Part shown: positions 32,694-42,859 of the stretch, piece after piece
How positions within the stretch are numbered: the first letter of the stretch is position 1
How the letters are laid out: each line of letters starts with the position of its first letter
Assembly (NCBI GenBank): GCA_024275045.1
Contig: JAJRZX010000153.1
Span: 1 to 53,127, forward strand
Reading direction: 5' to 3'
DNA from: Deltaproteobacteria bacterium
GTDB lineage: Bacteria > Desulfobacterota > GWC2-55-46 > JADFVP01
Length of the DNA: 53,127 nucleotides
The notes under the pieces: model-generated
What the model was told of the DNA's origin: nothing
The model's input: only the letters and a program-made list of their open reading frames with translations
The model's database searches: none
Position numbers and translations under genes: made by a program

Positions 32694-34850
32694 TTACCTT
32701 GCCCTGAAGCCCATTATGTTGCCTATGCCCTTGAGGTTAAAGGAGAGATAGACAATAGTCTCCACAAGAGTTCTGGAAAATGTCAGCTCCGCGCCCCAGC
32801 ACTGGTGGTGATAAGCACCCACAAAAGTACGCTCAAGGGATCTGCCCTCATCCAGCGCATACCTCTCAAGGTATGAGAAATCAAAAGCCTTGCTCATATG
32901 CACTGTTAAAGAACCCTCGATAAAGTTAGTGTTGTCTCTGAGGAACCTCTGAGAGACAGTGAGTTTATCACCTCGCTTATCATAGATATCAAGGTAAACA
33001 TCATAACTTCTCGGCCTGTTGTCATACACATCATAACTCATCTTACCCGTAACAGAGGAGTTCAGCGTGGGCCGTAGAATGAGTTCTGCAACAACGTCGG
33101 AGAAAGGCTTTTTTTTGTCCGTGGAGCTCAGGCGGGACCTTGTTGCCTCGTGTATATTATAACTCTGCTTTAACTCAAGGTATATATAATCATGATAAGA
33201 GGTAAGCCCTTTCTTGAGACGCCTGCCCGTAAGTATGGAGTTAAGAGAATAGGTAACCGTGTTGCTCGCGGCAATAAAATCAACGGAATCAAAAGACGGC
33301 AGGGTATCCTGATTGGCCTCGGGTATATAGATGTAGCTTATCTTGGGCCGTATCGTATGCCTGAAGGCGTCTATGACTCCGCCGCGGTGGTAGGTTCTGC
33401 CAAAGGTGGTTGTAACCTCAGAGGCCAGCTTGTAGAGAAACCTGTCCACATAACGCCCTCCGGGGTTTTCCGTAAGCAGATAAAAAGTGCCTCTTGGCGT
33501 AACAGAGGTATTAAAATCAAAATAATTCCCCGGGCTGAGGGGAAGTGATATGGTGGGCTGCAGGTCCAGCCTCTGCCCGGCTATACCCGTGGACCTTGAA
33601 AAATTAATAAAGGAGGCTGAGAGGGAGCGGTACAGGGGCGTCCGGTTTATCTTTTTATCCGTAGCCGTAAGGCTTATCTCAGGCAGTTTTCTAAGCGTGG
33701 TGGCGTCGTCATCTATGAGCAGGTTATCGAATATCCTGAGCTGCGCCACAAGGCTGTAGACAGACCAGTTTTTGCTTATGGAGACATTACTCTCAACGCT
33801 CTCAATACTCTTATCCGCTGATTCTCCAAAATCCATAAAATACTCATCATCGCTTACAACATTGATATCGGCCCTCACGTTAAAGCCCGCGGAGAGTATC
33901 TCCGTGTGGTCCATCTTCAGCTGCCACCTGTTGTTTGAGGCGCTGGCCGGCCTTGCCAGGTTATTCAGACCTTTTCTAAACTCCCTTACTCTGTCAATAT
34001 CCTTTTCCATAAAATTATAATAATAAAAGCTGCCATAACTCGTGGGGGTGCGGATATACCTGTACTCCAGACCTCCGCCAAAACCACGCGCCGACTCTAT
34101 ATCAAGATAAAAAGTAGCGTCACGGTTGCGTGAGATGGCCCAGAAAAAGGCGTTGTCAAGAACAACTCCCCTGAGCTCGGAGTACCCTGGTTTTGGCATG
34201 AGAAAACCTGACTGACGCTCTCTCTGAAGTGCTATTCTGAGATAAGGGGTGTAGAGAAAGGGGCGGCCTTTTATCCTGAAGTAGGCGTTTTTGGCGCTGA
34301 GGTATCCGTCAAGGCTGAGGTTAGCCTCTGCTGCGGTAAAGCTCCATGCCCGGCTCTTGCCTTTTTTGGGACAATCGCAGGTAGAGTATAATATGCGTTT
34401 TGCCTCGTAGGAGTTTGGGCCTGTTTTTTTAAGAGGGTCGCCCTCAAGGTGTATATTGTCTTTTTTGTAAAATATCCTGCCGTTGGCTATTACGGCCGTA
34501 TTTTTTCTAAGGTCAATCCAGAGGTCCGTGCCTCGCACGGAGTTGCCTTCAGTATCGTATATATAAGTCTTGCCCGCGGTACGCGCCTTGCCTGCGGCAA
34601 CGTTCATTATAACGCCCTCGGTCTCCATGGTAACGCCTTCCTGCTTAACAACAACATTGCCGTTGGCATAATAAGTCTGGGCCGTCTTATCGTAACTCAA
34701 AAAATCAGCCGTTAACTCAACAGGAGCGTCTTTATTAAAAAAGCCCTTGTTTTTATCAAGGGCCCACGCAGAGGGGCCAAGACTAAGGATAAGCAGGCAG
34801 GTTATGGATAAGAGGCCAAGGGACCTCATGAAAATCTTCAATTCACTCAT
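32694..34850 (-). CDS. lptD: LPS-assembly protein LptD
   Basis: LptD is the outer-membrane barrel that, with LptE, inserts lipopolysaccharide into the outer leaflet. From ATG 34850 it has 718 residues. After a signal peptide (LLSITCLLILSLGPSAWA, about 14-31) comes the OstA/LptA-like jellyroll (VELTADFLSYDKTAQTYYANGNVVV onwards). The large barrel domain follows, with KAYF/RIKGRPFLYTPYLRI, KPGYSELRG and alternating aromatic strands. A CDC motif (residues about 159-161) may take part in the inter-domain disulphides known for LptD. Its presence establishes a Gram-negative envelope with lipopolysaccharide. It follows folC by 72 bp. Confidence 0.92.
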   Translation of the reverse strand: MSELKIFMRSLGLLSITCLLILSLGPSAWALDKNKGFFNKDAPVELTADFLSYDKTAQTYYANGNVVVKQEGVTMETEGVIMNVAAGKARTAGKTYIYDTEGNSVRGTDLWIDLRKNTAVIANGRIFYKKDNIHLEGDPLKKTGPNSYEAKRILYSTCDCPKKGKSRAWSFTAAEANLSLDGYLSAKNAYFRIKGRPFLYTPYLRIALQRERQSGFLMPKPGYSELRGVVLDNAFFWAISRNRDATFYLDIESARGFGGGLEYRYIRTPTSYGSFYYYNFMEKDIDRVREFRKGLNNLARPASASNNRWQLKMDHTEILSAGFNVRADINVVSDDEYFMDFGESADKSIESVESNVSISKNWSVYSLVAQLRIFDNLLIDDDATTLRKLPEISLTATDKKINRTPLYRSLSASFINFSRSTGIAGQRLDLQPTISLPLSPGNYFDFNTSVTPRGTFYLLTENPGGRYVDRFLYKLASEVTTTFGRTYHRGGVIDAFRHTIRPKISYIYIPEANQDTLPSFDSVDFIAASNTVTYSLNSILTGRRLKKGLTSYHDYIYLELKQSYNIHEATRSRLSSTDKKKPFSDVVAELILRPTLNSSVTGKMSYDVYDNRPRSYDVYLDIYDKRGDKLTVSQRFLRDNTNFIEGSLTVHMSKAFDFSYLERYALDEGRSLERTFVGAYHHQCWGAELTFSRTLVETIVYLSFNLKGIGNIMGFRAR

Positions 34851-34922
34851 ATTCCACATAGATTAACAGAACCTTTTTGTGAGGTCTCTATAAAAAAAAT
34901 AAAAGCCCCTCGCGCCCCGCAA

Positions 34923-36239
34923 TTACCCTGCGGCCTTGCGGGGCGATGGTGCTGAATTAAAAAACTCTCTTGCCTCGCCGGCAACAAATACCGAGCCTGC
35001 TATAAGCAGAACCTCGCCTCTTGCAAGCCCCTGCAGGGCAGAGGTTATGGCGCTTCGCACAGTGGGTCTACTCTCGCAGTCAGCCCTTATGGAGAGGGCT
35101 TTTTTCTGCAACATGGCCACCGGAGCGGCCCTCTCAAGAGCGGCCTCCGTAAGTATGACGCGCCGCGCCATGGGAAGCAGATGAGCTAATATGCCGCCAA
35201 TGTCCTTATCCTCTGATATGCCCGTTACAAGGGTTATGGGCGGCAGCTCCGTAAAGTACTCGCGAACCGCCGCGGCAAAGGCACTGGCTCCCGCGGGGTT
35301 ATGGGCGCAGTCCAGAATAACGGTAGGCGCAGCCGAGAGAGACTCGAACCTGCCCGGCCAGGTAACACGGCGAAGCCCCTCTCTCATGGCCTGCTCGGTT
35401 ATGGCGGGATAAGACTCTGATAAAATCTCAAGTCCCGCAAGGGCCACGGCAGCGTTCTTGTACTGATAGAGCCCGCAGAGCCCAAGCTCCACATCTTTTA
35501 TAACGGTCTTTTGCCCAAAATAATTAAATCCGCCCTGAGGACCCGGTTCATAGGTAAACTCATGGCCAAGCCTCTTAAGGACTCCGCACTTAACCTCACG
35601 TGCCCTCTGCGTTATTACAGCGGCGGCCCCTGAACCAAGCTCACCGCATATAAGAGGAGAACCTGCTTTTATGATACCGGCTTTTTCCCGCGCAATATGC
35701 TCCACCGTAGAACCAAGATGGGCGCTGTGGTCCACGTCTATATTCGTGATAATGGATAAGAGTGGGGTTACGGTATTGGTAGCGTCAAGGCGGCCCCCGA
35801 GACCTGTCTCAATCACCGCCAAGTCAGCCTTTTTGTCTCTAAAGTACAGCAGGGCCATAACGGTTGATACCTCGAAAAAAGTAGGCTCCCACCCCCTCTC
35901 CCGCTTAAGGCGCTCTCGCGCCTCTTTAACAACAGAGGCAACGTGGACAAAGTCATTGTCTGATATATGAGCCCCGCCAAGGGCTATGCGCTCATTAAAG
36001 CGGGTAAGATGGGGCGATGTGAAAAGCCCCGCACGATACCCCGCCTCTCTCAGGACGGACTCTATCATTGCAGCCGTAGAGCCCTTGCCGTTGGTTCCCG
36101 CTATATGTACAACAGGCAGGGCACTCTCGGGGTTGCCAAGCATCTCAAGCAGTGCTTCCGTACTCTCAAGGCCCGGCCTTATACCAAGCCCTGTAAGGGA
36201 GTAGAGGTAATCTATGGTCTCTTCGTATTGAAGGCTCAT
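34923..36239 (-). CDS. folC: Folylpolyglutamate/dihydrofolate synthase
   Basis: FolC ligates glutamate to dihydropteroate and to folates using ATP. From ATG 36239 (GGAGCC upstream) it has 438 residues. It contains the P-loop HIAGTNGKGSTAAMI, the Mg site in SPHLTRFNERI, TEVSTVMALLYF-type and TGLGGRLDATN segments, and DCAHNPAGASA in the C-terminal Mur-ligase-like domain. A 12-residue longer form from 36275 is possible but lacks support. The position after accD matches the deltaproteobacterial-style gene order. Confidence 0.92.
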   Translation of the reverse strand: MSLQYEETIDYLYSLTGLGIRPGLESTEALLEMLGNPESALPVVHIAGTNGKGSTAAMIESVLREAGYRAGLFTSPHLTRFNERIALGGAHISDNDFVHVASVVKEARERLKRERGWEPTFFEVSTVMALLYFRDKKADLAVIETGLGGRLDATNTVTPLLSIITNIDVDHSAHLGSTVEHIAREKAGIIKAGSPLICGELGSGAAAVITQRAREVKCGVLKRLGHEFTYEPGPQGGFNYFGQKTVIKDVELGLCGLYQYKNAAVALAGLEILSESYPAITEQAMREGLRRVTWPGRFESLSAAPTVILDCAHNPAGASAFAAAVREYFTELPPITLVTGISEDKDIGGILAHLLPMARRVILTEAALERAAPVAMLQKKALSIRADCESRPTVRSAITSALQGLARGEVLLIAGSVFVAGEAREFFNSAPSPRKAAG

Positions 36240-36349
36240 CTTATAACGGCTCCCGGCATTAAGTATGTAAAGCAATATTGCGAGGCGCGTCTCTAAGATT
36301 AAATATCAGGGAAAGGTTTTTTAACGAGGCACATATTTATCACGGGCCT

Positions 36350-37183
36350 TCAGCCCAGGTACTCAAGGAGCCTGCCCAGCGACTCCTTCATGTTTTTTCT
36401 CTCAACTATCATATCTATCATACCGTGCTCAAGTATATACTCGGCGCGCTGAAATCCCTCGGGAAGGGTCTGTTTGATGGTCTGTGCTATCACGCGCGGC
36501 CCGGCAAAACCAATAAGCGCGCCGGGTTCGGCCACTATGATGTCTCCAAGCATGGCAAAACTTGCCGTAACCCCGCCTGTAGTAGGGTCCGTGAGAACAG
36601 AGATAAAGGGCAGCCCCGCCTCCTTGAGCCTTCCGGCTGCTGCGGCCGTCTTTGCCATCTGCATAAGAGAGAGTATGCCCTCCTGCATCCTTGCCCCGCC
36701 AGAGGCGGTAAATGTAATAACGCCGCATCGCTTATCAAGGGCCCTCTCAAAGACGCGCGTAATCTTCTCGCCAACAACAGCGCCCATGGAGCCGCCCATA
36801 AAGGCGAAATCAAATACAGCAGTCATCACCTTGCGGCCGTTAATGCAACCCAGGCCCGATATAAGGGCGTCTTTTTGCCCTGTTTTTTTCTGATATGACT
36901 TTATCTTATCCTTGTATTTTTTTATATCCTTAAAACCCAGAGGGTCTGTTGGACCCACAAGGGGGTCGAACTCCTCAAATGTATCCTTGTCAAAGAGCAT
37001 ATTAATACGCTCAAAGGCAGGAAGCCTGAAGTGGTAAGAGCACTTGGGACATACCTCAAGGTCTCTTTCCAGCTCCTTTTTGTATATTATCTCTGCGCAG
37101 TGCTCACACTTCACCCAGAGCCCCTGAGGCACCTTTACGCTTTTACCCTCAACAGAAAAAAAACTGTTCTTAAACCAGCCCAT
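36350..37183 (-). CDS. accD: Acetyl-CoA carboxylase carboxyltransferase subunit beta
   Basis: AccD with AccA transfers carboxyl from biotin to acetyl-CoA, the first step of fatty acid synthesis; BirA-attached biotin is supplied by the pathway at 46-53 kb. The 277-residue protein starts with the zinc ribbon CEHC...CPKC (about 27-49). The crotonase-fold domain follows, with [57 protein letters not shown] and [11 protein letters not shown]. It has a likely promoter of its own at 37274-37302. It separates trpA and folC. Confidence 0.95.
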   Translation of the reverse strand: MGWFKNSFFSVEGKSVKVPQGLWVKCEHCAEIIYKKELERDLEVCPKCSYHFRLPAFERINMLFDKDTFEEFDPLVGPTDPLGFKDIKKYKDKIKSYQKKTGQKDALISGLGCINGRKVMTAVFDFAFMGGSMGAVVGEKITRVFERALDKRCGVITFTASGGARMQEGILSLMQMAKTAAAAGRLKEAGLPFISVLTDPTTGGVTASFAMLGDIIVAEPGALIGFAGPRVIAQTIKQTLPEGFQRAEYILEHGMIDMIVERKNMKESLGRLLEYLG

Positions 37184-37273
37184 TTTTTACCTTTCTTATA
37201 TGAGAGACAGATATGGCGGCGGCTCTCATCCTCTCACCTGCTCGCGCTTGGTTATTGGCTTCTCTGCCAAATA

Positions 37274-37302
37274 ATTATACACTTTTTACGCCCCCGCACC
37301 AA
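37274..37302 (-). promoter_or_regulatory. Internal promoter before accD
   Basis: On the minus strand TTGGTG (37302-37297), a 17-nt spacer and a perfect TATAAT (37279-37274) lie in the 159-bp trpA-accD gap. This could let the essential accD-folC-lptD genes be expressed when trp is repressed. Confidence 0.5.
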
Positions 37303-37342
37303 GGCCACTTTCAGTACCCCAAGATTACGCAGGACACGGCCC

Positions 37343-38245
37343 TTAAGGGCGCAGAACGGCCTTTAATGAGGCCACGAACTTACCTACCTCGGTAAGAACC
37401 TTTCTCTTATTGGAAGTTTTCGCGATAATATCAATAATCGCGCTGCCCACGATGACTCCATCGGCATGGGCTCCAATGGCAGCGGCCTGAGAAGGGCTTG
37501 ATACGCCGAAACCAACACCAATGGGAAGTTTTGTGTATTTGCGGAGCTCCTTAATATGCTCGGCCACATGCGCTTTCATCTTCACCCTTGCACCGGTAAC
37601 ACCGGTGAGGCTTACAAAGTATATAAAACCCGAGCCCTTTTTGGCTACAAGCCTCATGCGTTTCTCATCGCTTACCGGGGTAAGCAAAAATACAAGGGCC
37701 AGCCCCGCGGCGCGAAGCTCCACCTCAAGCTCGCCTGACTCCTCCGGGGGCAGATCCACTACAAGCACACCGTCAACTCCGGCGCTTTTTGCCTCGGCTG
37801 CGAATTTACCGAGCCCGTAGGCGAACATTGGATTATAATAACCAAAGAGCACGATGGGGATCCCGCTCTTGCGGCGAACTTTTTTTACAAGGGTGAGGAC
37901 TTTTTTTATGGTTACGCCCTGCAAAAGCGCCCTCTCGGAAGAGGCCTGAATAGTAGGGCCATCTGCCATGGGGTCGGAAAAAGGTATGCCAAGCTCGATG
38001 ATATCCGCGCCCGCTGCCTCCATCTTAAGGATAAGCTCTTCAGTTACCTCAAGGGAGGGGTCCCCTGCCGTTACAAAGGGAATAAATGCCTTTTCCTTTA
38101 CCTTGGCAAGCTCACCAAAAACTCGCTCTATCCTCTCTGCGCCCCTGCCCCAGCAACGCTCCTCTGCCCCGCCGCAGCCGCACCTGCCCTTTGCCCCCTT
38201 TACCGCTCTTGCTGATTTATTTTTCATGGCCGTATTTTTTTTCAT
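37343..38245 (-). CDS. trpA: Tryptophan synthase alpha chain, with Cys-rich N-terminal extension
   Basis: TrpA cleaves indole-3-glycerol phosphate and passes indole to TrpB. The normal domain begins [26 protein letters not shown], with the catalytic Glu in [18 protein letters not shown], then [14 protein letters not shown] and [10 protein letters not shown]; the Gly-rich phosphate site is near the end. The protein has 300 residues, about 35 more than usual. The excess is an N-terminal basic stretch with three cysteines ([16 protein letters not shown]). The start at 38245 overlaps the trpB stop as ATGA, which supports translating the extension; ATG 38227 is an alternative that keeps most of it. 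Confidence 0.92.
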   Translation of the reverse strand: MKKNTAMKNKSARAVKGAKGRCGCGGAEERCWGRGAERIERVFGELAKVKEKAFIPFVTAGDPSLEVTEELILKMEAAGADIIELGIPFSDPMADGPTIQASSERALLQGVTIKKVLTLVKKVRRKSGIPIVLFGYYNPMFAYGLGKFAAEAKSAGVDGVLVVDLPPEESGELEVELRAAGLALVFLLTPVSDEKRMRLVAKKGSGFIYFVSLTGVTGARVKMKAHVAEHIKELRKYTKLPIGVGFGVSSPSQAAAIGAHADGVIVGSAIIDIIAKTSNKRKVLTEVGKFVASLKAVLRP

Positions 38246-39447
38246 GAATTTTTCTCCAGCGCGTCTTTAAAATAACCGGAGACAGTATCAAGGTCTTTAT
38301 CGCCCCTTCCGGAGAGGTTGACTATTATGGTAGATTTTTTGTCCATCTTCGCCGCTGCCTTCATGGCGTAGGCCAGTGCGTGGGATGACTCAAGGGCGGG
38401 TATGATGCCCTCTTCCAGCGTGAGTTCGCGAAAGGCCTTGAGGGCCTCCTTATCCGTAATCGTAGTATACTCAACCCTGCCCGTATCATGAAGATAAGAG
38501 TGCTCGGGGCCCACTCCGGGGTAATCAAGCCCTGCCGATACAGAGTGAGTATGGCGGATCTGGCCGTACCTGTCCTGAAGCAGATAAGTCTTGCTGCCGT
38601 GAAGCACTCCCGGTGTGCCTGCCGTAATAGAGGCCGCGTGCCTGCCTGTGCGTATCCCCTCGCCAGCCGCCTCCACGCCTCTCATTGCAACGGATTTGTC
38701 ATTCAGGAATGGATAAAACAAACCCATGGCGTTACTTCCGCCGCCAACGCAGGCTACCAAAAGGTCGGGAAGCGCTCCTGTAATGGACTTAATCTGCGCC
38801 CTTGCCTCACGGCCTATGACAGCCTGAAAGTCACGCACTATCATGGGGTATGGATGAGGCCCGGCAACGCTGCCGATAATATAAAAGGTGTTGCGCACGT
38901 TTGTAACCCAGTCGCGTATGGCCTCGTTCATGGCGTCTTTCAGGGTACATGAGCCTGATGTAACGCTTCGCACCTTTGTGCCCAGTAATTTCATCCTGAA
39001 GACATTGGGGGCCTGGCGTTCAATATCCTCGCTGCCCATATAGACCTCGCAGGGAAAACCAAACATGGCCGCCACAGTGGCTGTTGCCACTCCGTGCTGA
39101 CCCGCGCCTGTCTCGGCGATAATGCGTGTCTTGCCCATCCTGCGTGCAAGAAGAATCTGGCCGATGGTATTATTTATCTTATGGGCGCCCGTATGACAGA
39201 GGTCCTCGCGTTTTAAATAAATTCGCGCTCCCCCCACCTTTTCAGATAACCTCTCCGCAAGGTAAAGCGGGGTGGGACGGCCCACGTATTCCTTGAAATA
39301 ATAAGCAAGCTCTTTAATAAAATCCGGATCTTTTTTCCAGTGTTTATACGCCTCCTCAAGCTCTATTACGGCAGGCATAAGGGTCTCGGAGATGTATCTG
39401 CCCCCGTAGGGACCGTAGTGACCAAGTTTATCGGGTTGTCTTTTCAT
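38242..39447 (-). CDS. trpB: Tryptophan synthase beta chain
   Basis: This pyridoxal-phosphate enzyme joins indole and serine to make tryptophan. The 401-residue protein from ATG 39447 (AAAGGTG upstream) has [13 protein letters not shown], the PLP lysine in [13 protein letters not shown], and [12 protein letters not shown]. It also has the phosphate-binding [10 protein letters not shown] loop and the C-terminal SGRGDKD. This is the common TrpB1 type. It overlaps trpA by 4 bp. Confidence 0.96.
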   Translation of the reverse strand: MKRQPDKLGHYGPYGGRYISETLMPAVIELEEAYKHWKKDPDFIKELAYYFKEYVGRPTPLYLAERLSEKVGGARIYLKREDLCHTGAHKINNTIGQILLARRMGKTRIIAETGAGQHGVATATVAAMFGFPCEVYMGSEDIERQAPNVFRMKLLGTKVRSVTSGSCTLKDAMNEAIRDWVTNVRNTFYIIGSVAGPHPYPMIVRDFQAVIGREARAQIKSITGALPDLLVACVGGGSNAMGLFYPFLNDKSVAMRGVEAAGEGIRTGRHAASITAGTPGVLHGSKTYLLQDRYGQIRHTHSVSAGLDYPGVGPEHSYLHDTGRVEYTTITDKEALKAFRELTLEEGIIPALESSHALAYAMKAAAKMDKKSTIIVNLSGRGDKDLDTVSGYFKDALEKNS

Positions 39448-39467
39448 ATGTAACACACCTTTATTTA

Positions 39468-40103
39468 TTATAGTTTTTTTGCAGCCCTTACAAAGGCAAA
39501 GACCTTGTCTCTGTCTTTTACTCCCGGGCCTGACTCCACTCCCGAGCTCACATCAACGGCATAAGGTCTCACCCTCTTTACGGCATCGCTTACATTACTC
39601 GGGGTTAACCCGCCTGATAGAATCACAGGTGTTTTAAGGCCGTTGGCTACGGCCTTTACTGCGATATCCCAGTCAAAGACCTCGCCCGTGCCGCCAAGGG
39701 CCCCTTTTTTGTAAGTATCAAGGAGCAGTGCCGATACATTATAAGCGTGCATCTCGGCAATATCCTGCTCGCCGCGCACCCTCAGGGCCTTTATAACACT
39801 TTTACCCATGTTTTCGCAATAAGCCGGGGACTCTTGGCCATGAAGCTGAACCGTATTAAGCCCCGCCTCAGCGGTTATCTCCCTGACTCGCTTTGGTTTT
39901 TCATCAACAAAGACCCCCACCGTGGTAATAAAAGGCGGCAGTTGCGCGAGTATCGAGCCTGCCTCCTTTGGGGTGATATAACGTGGGGACTTCGGATAAA
40001 AGATAAACCCCAGGGCATCAGCGCCTGCTTCCACGGCCAGAAGCGCGTCCCCGGGGGTCGTTATACCGCATATCTTCACCCTTACGGGAGATTTAGGTTG
40101 CAT
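39468..40103 (-). CDS. trpF: Phosphoribosylanthranilate isomerase
   Basis: TrpF catalyses the Amadori rearrangement of phosphoribosylanthranilate, third step of tryptophan synthesis. The 211-residue TIM barrel has [11 protein letters not shown] with the catalytic cysteine, [24 protein letters not shown], and [10 protein letters not shown] with the phosphate-binding DVSSGVE near the end. It starts at ATG 40103, 64 bp after the tail of the repeat that separates it from trpC, and lies 20 bp before trpB. Confidence 0.94.
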   Translation of the reverse strand: MQPKSPVRVKICGITTPGDALLAVEAGADALGFIFYPKSPRYITPKEAGSILAQLPPFITTVGVFVDEKPKRVREITAEAGLNTVQLHGQESPAYCENMGKSVIKALRVRGEQDIAEMHAYNVSALLLDTYKKGALGGTGEVFDWDIAVKAVANGLKTPVILSGGLTPSNVSDAVKRVRPYAVDVSSGVESGPGVKDRDKVFAFVRAAKKL

Positions 40104-40139
40104 CAGTTATATCTCGTTTTGGTAGGCAGAAACCACCCT

Positions 40140-40324
40140 ACAAATTACGCGGGAGACAAGAGGTATCTTTAATGAACTTATACTTCGCTGCCCCATTGAT
40201 TTTCTTTGTCTTACTTTCTTTTTTCCAAGTTACACGGGAGTCAAAAAGTAACTTTAATAAACTTATACTTCGCTGCCCCGTTGATTTTCTTTGTCTTACT
40301 TTCTTTTTTCCAAAAGAAAGTAAG
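40140..40324 (-). repeat. Dispersed hairpin/tail repeat between trpC and trpF
   Basis: Read in the trp direction, the perfect 30-bp hairpin (40324-40295) starts 8 bp after the trpC stop. A tail module follows, then the right arm of a second hairpin (AAAAAAGAAAGTAAG, near 40225-40210) and a second tail ending TCTCCCGCGTAATTTG at about 40140. The tails here have GTATAAGTT(C/T)ATTAAAG in place of GTGTAAGTTCATTGCAC. The element interrupts the trp operon between cistrons. Confidence 0.9.
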
Positions 40325-40332
40325 GAAGGTTT

Positions 40333-41121
40333 TTATTTAGCTTCAAGGAGTTCTCTCAGCTTCTTACCCACGTCTTTTTCCCGCGCAAGGGCCTCGCCTA
40401 TAAGAAAGGCGTTTACGCCTGAGGCCCTGAGCTGCCTGATGTCTTCGGCGGTATTAATACCTGACTCTGAGATTATTACATGTCCTTCCGGCACAAGGGG
40501 AGCAAGTGCGCCTGTTGTCTTTATATCTGTTTTAAAGGTCTTTAAGTTCCTGTTATTTATGCCTATGAGCCTTGCCCCTGCTCTTACTGCCGCATCAAGT
40601 TCGTCTCTCTCGTGAACCTCCACAAGAGGTGTCATGGAGAGGTCTTCGGCAAGGGCGATAAGGTCAACGAGGCGCTGCTGCTCAAGGATAGCCACGATAA
40701 GCAGAATGGCGTCAGCTCCCATGGCCCTTGATTCATATACCTCCAACTCGTCAAGGATAAAATCCTTTCTAAGTACGGGAATTTTTACGTGCTCTTTTAT
40801 AAGCCTGATGTAATCGAGTTTTCCGAGAAAAAACTTTTCTTCCGTAAGTACGGAGACGGCTGCGGCGCCGTTGTTTTCATAATCAAGGGCCATGGCAAGA
40901 GGGTCAAAGTCCGCGCGTATTACCCCCTTTGAGGGCGATGCTTTCTTTACCTCTGCTATTATCCGAAGATCGGGCCCGTCAAGGGCTGCGAAAAAATCCA
41001 GCGGCGCAGGCGCGGACATGGCGCGGGCAGCCATGGACTCAAGTAGCTCACCGTACTCCGTCCCTTTTCTGATGGAGGCAAGGGCCTGCTCTTTTTCTCT
41101 TAAGATCTCTTTTAAAGCCAT
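40333..41121 (-). CDS. trpC: Indole-3-glycerol phosphate synthase
   Basis: TrpC closes the indole ring in tryptophan synthesis. The 262-residue TIM barrel has FFAALDGPDLRIIAEVKKASPSKGVI with the catalytic Lys, PVLRKDFILDELEVYESRAMGADAILLI, GINNRNLKTF and SESGINTAEDI. It is a single-function protein, not fused to TrpF. It starts 14 bp after the trpD stop. A dispersed hairpin lies 8 bp after its TAA. Confidence 0.95.
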   Translation of the reverse strand: MALKEILREKEQALASIRKGTEYGELLESMAARAMSAPAPLDFFAALDGPDLRIIAEVKKASPSKGVIRADFDPLAMALDYENNGAAAVSVLTEEKFFLGKLDYIRLIKEHVKIPVLRKDFILDELEVYESRAMGADAILLIVAILEQQRLVDLIALAEDLSMTPLVEVHERDELDAAVRAGARLIGINNRNLKTFKTDIKTTGALAPLVPEGHVIISESGINTAEDIRQLRASGVNAFLIGEALAREKDVGKKLRELLEAK

Positions 41122-41135
41122 AACATCTGTACGCC

Positions 41136-42164
41136 CTACTCGGGCCTGCCTGATACCTCTATGAGTTTATCAAGTGTATTCAGAGCGCCGCCTGAGTCTA
41201 TGGCGGCTGCGGCAACGAGGCATGCGTCTTTTATTGAGGCGGTTCTACCGCCGGCAGTGATTGCAGCGGCGCTGTTAAGAACCACTATATCCCTTGCAGG
41301 GCCTTTTTTGCCCTTAAATATCTCAAGTATAATCGTGGCATTTTCCTCGGCGCTGCCGCCTGCAAGGTCCTTTGCGCCGCACCTTGCAAGTCCAAAGTCC
41401 TCAGGGGTTACATAATAGGTCTTTATCTCACCCTCATACAACTCCGTCACCTTTGTCCTATCCGTCAGGGTAAACTCATCAAGGCCGTCCTCGCCGCGCA
41501 CAACAAAGGCGCGCTCCGTGCCAAGGTTACGAAGCACCTCCGCCATAAGCTCCGTAAGAGACTCTGCGTATACGCCAAGTACCTGCGCTTTAGCTCCGGC
41601 CGGGTTTGTAAGGGGCCCCAGTATATTAAATATGGTCCTTATGCCGATGGCCCCCCGTACAGGGGCTGCGTACTTCATGGCACCGTGCAGGAGAGGGGCA
41701 AATAAAAAACCAATGCCCGCCTCACCAAGGCACTGCTCCATGCGCCGCGGCGTAACCTCTATATTGACTCCAAGGGCCTTTAGCACATCAGCGGAGCCGC
41801 ACTTTGAGGTTACGGCCCTGCCGCCGTGTTTTGCTACAATAAGACCTGCGGCCGCAGCAACAAAAGCAGAGGCCGTGGAGATATTAAATGTGCCCGAGGC
41901 ATCGCCGCCTGTGCCGCAGGTATCCACCACTACGGCACCCGGGGGAGTTGCTACCTTTGTGGCATGAGCGCGCATTACACGTGCCGCTCCCGTAACCTCG
42001 GCTACGGTCTCACCTTTCATGGAAAGGGCTGTTATAAAAGAGGCTATGGCAGCGTGGTCTGCCTCGCCGTCCATAATGGCGGACATAACAGAGCTCATCT
42101 CGGATTCACTGAGATTTGCTCCGCCAACTACCCTTTTAATCGCTTCTTTAATGCCAAAGTTCAT
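41136..42164 (-). CDS. trpD: Anthranilate phosphoribosyltransferase
   Basis: TrpD joins anthranilate and phosphoribosyl pyrophosphate. The 342-residue protein has the PRPP loop DTCGTGGDASGTFNIST (about 82-98), KHGGRAVTSKCGSADVLKALG, the GPLTNPAG segment and GEDGLDE. The length is typical and there is no fused TrpG domain. It ends in TAG, 14 bp before trpC, and lies 13 bp after trpG. Confidence 0.95.
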   Translation of the reverse strand: MNFGIKEAIKRVVGGANLSESEMSSVMSAIMDGEADHAAIASFITALSMKGETVAEVTGAARVMRAHATKVATPPGAVVVDTCGTGGDASGTFNISTASAFVAAAAGLIVAKHGGRAVTSKCGSADVLKALGVNIEVTPRRMEQCLGEAGIGFLFAPLLHGAMKYAAPVRGAIGIRTIFNILGPLTNPAGAKAQVLGVYAESLTELMAEVLRNLGTERAFVVRGEDGLDEFTLTDRTKVTELYEGEIKTYYVTPEDFGLARCGAKDLAGGSAEENATIILEIFKGKKGPARDIVVLNSAAAITAGGRTASIKDACLVAAAAIDSGGALNTLDKLIEVSGRPE

Positions 42165-42177
42165 AAGAAAAAACTCT

Positions 42178-42747
42178 TTAACGGTATTTTTGGAGAAAAT
42201 TATTCATAATACTCTTACCCGCCTCCGTTAGTATGGACTCGGGGTGGTACTGAAGACCCTCAAGGGGATATGAACGGTGACGGATACCCATTATCTCATC
42301 GCGGTCAGTCCATGCGCTTACCTCGAACTCTTGGGGCAGGTCTTCTCTACTCAGTATAAGCGAGTGATAGCGGTTAGCGCGAAATGGGTTCTCAATACCC
42401 TCGTAGATGGTCTTGCCGTCATGGTAGACCATTGAGGTCTTGCCGTGCATGAGTCGCTCTGCCCTTACAACCTTGCCTCCAAAGGCATAACCCAGACACT
42501 GATGTCCGAGACAGACCCCAAGTATGGGCAGCTTGTCGGCAAAATGCCTTATGACCTCAACGGAGATACCTGCTTTTAACGGGTCGCAGGGGCCCGGGGA
42601 TATGACAAGGCTCTTTGGCGCAAGCGCTTCTATGCCCTCTATTGTGATGGCGTCGTTTCTGTAAACCCGCACATCCTCGCCAAGCTCCATAAAGTACTGC
42701 ACGAGGTTGTAGGTAAAGGAATCGTAGTTATCTATCATTAATAACAT
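42178..42747 (-). CDS. trpG: Anthranilate synthase glutaminase subunit
   Basis: TrpG releases ammonia from glutamine for TrpE; the same protein may serve para-aminobenzoate synthase. The 189-residue class I amidotransferase has IDNYDSFTYNLVQYF, the oxyanion and nucleophile region SPGPCDP and GVCLGHQCLGYAFGG (Cys near 79), and YHPESIL with the His/Glu of the triad. It starts at ATG 42747, with the ribosome site GGAAGGGAGAG formed at the junction with a dispersed hairpin repeat. Confidence 0.94.
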   Translation of the reverse strand: MLLMIDNYDSFTYNLVQYFMELGEDVRVYRNDAITIEGIEALAPKSLVISPGPCDPLKAGISVEVIRHFADKLPILGVCLGHQCLGYAFGGKVVRAERLMHGKTSMVYHDGKTIYEGIENPFRANRYHSLILSREDLPQEFEVSAWTDRDEIMGIRHRSYPLEGLQYHPESILTEAGKSIMNNFLQKYR

Positions 42748-42760
42748 CTTCTCTCCCTTC

Positions 42761-42812
42761 CTTACTTTCTTTTGGAAAAAAGAAAGTAAGACAAAGAAAA
42801 CCAGGATGGGGA
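42761..42812 (+). repeat. Dispersed hairpin repeat between trpE and trpG
   Basis: The perfect 30-bp hairpin (42761-42790) lies 13 bp before the trpG ATG, with a short tail (ACAAAGAAAACCAGGATGGGGA) pointing towards trpE. In the trp direction the element is reversed relative to the trpC copy. The hairpin end and flank give AAGTAAGGAAGGGAGAG, a likely ribosome site of trpG. Confidence 0.88.
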
Positions 42813-42859
42813 TAATCTCTCTACCATTTTAAAAACATCCTTGCCCTGCTGAACTTATC

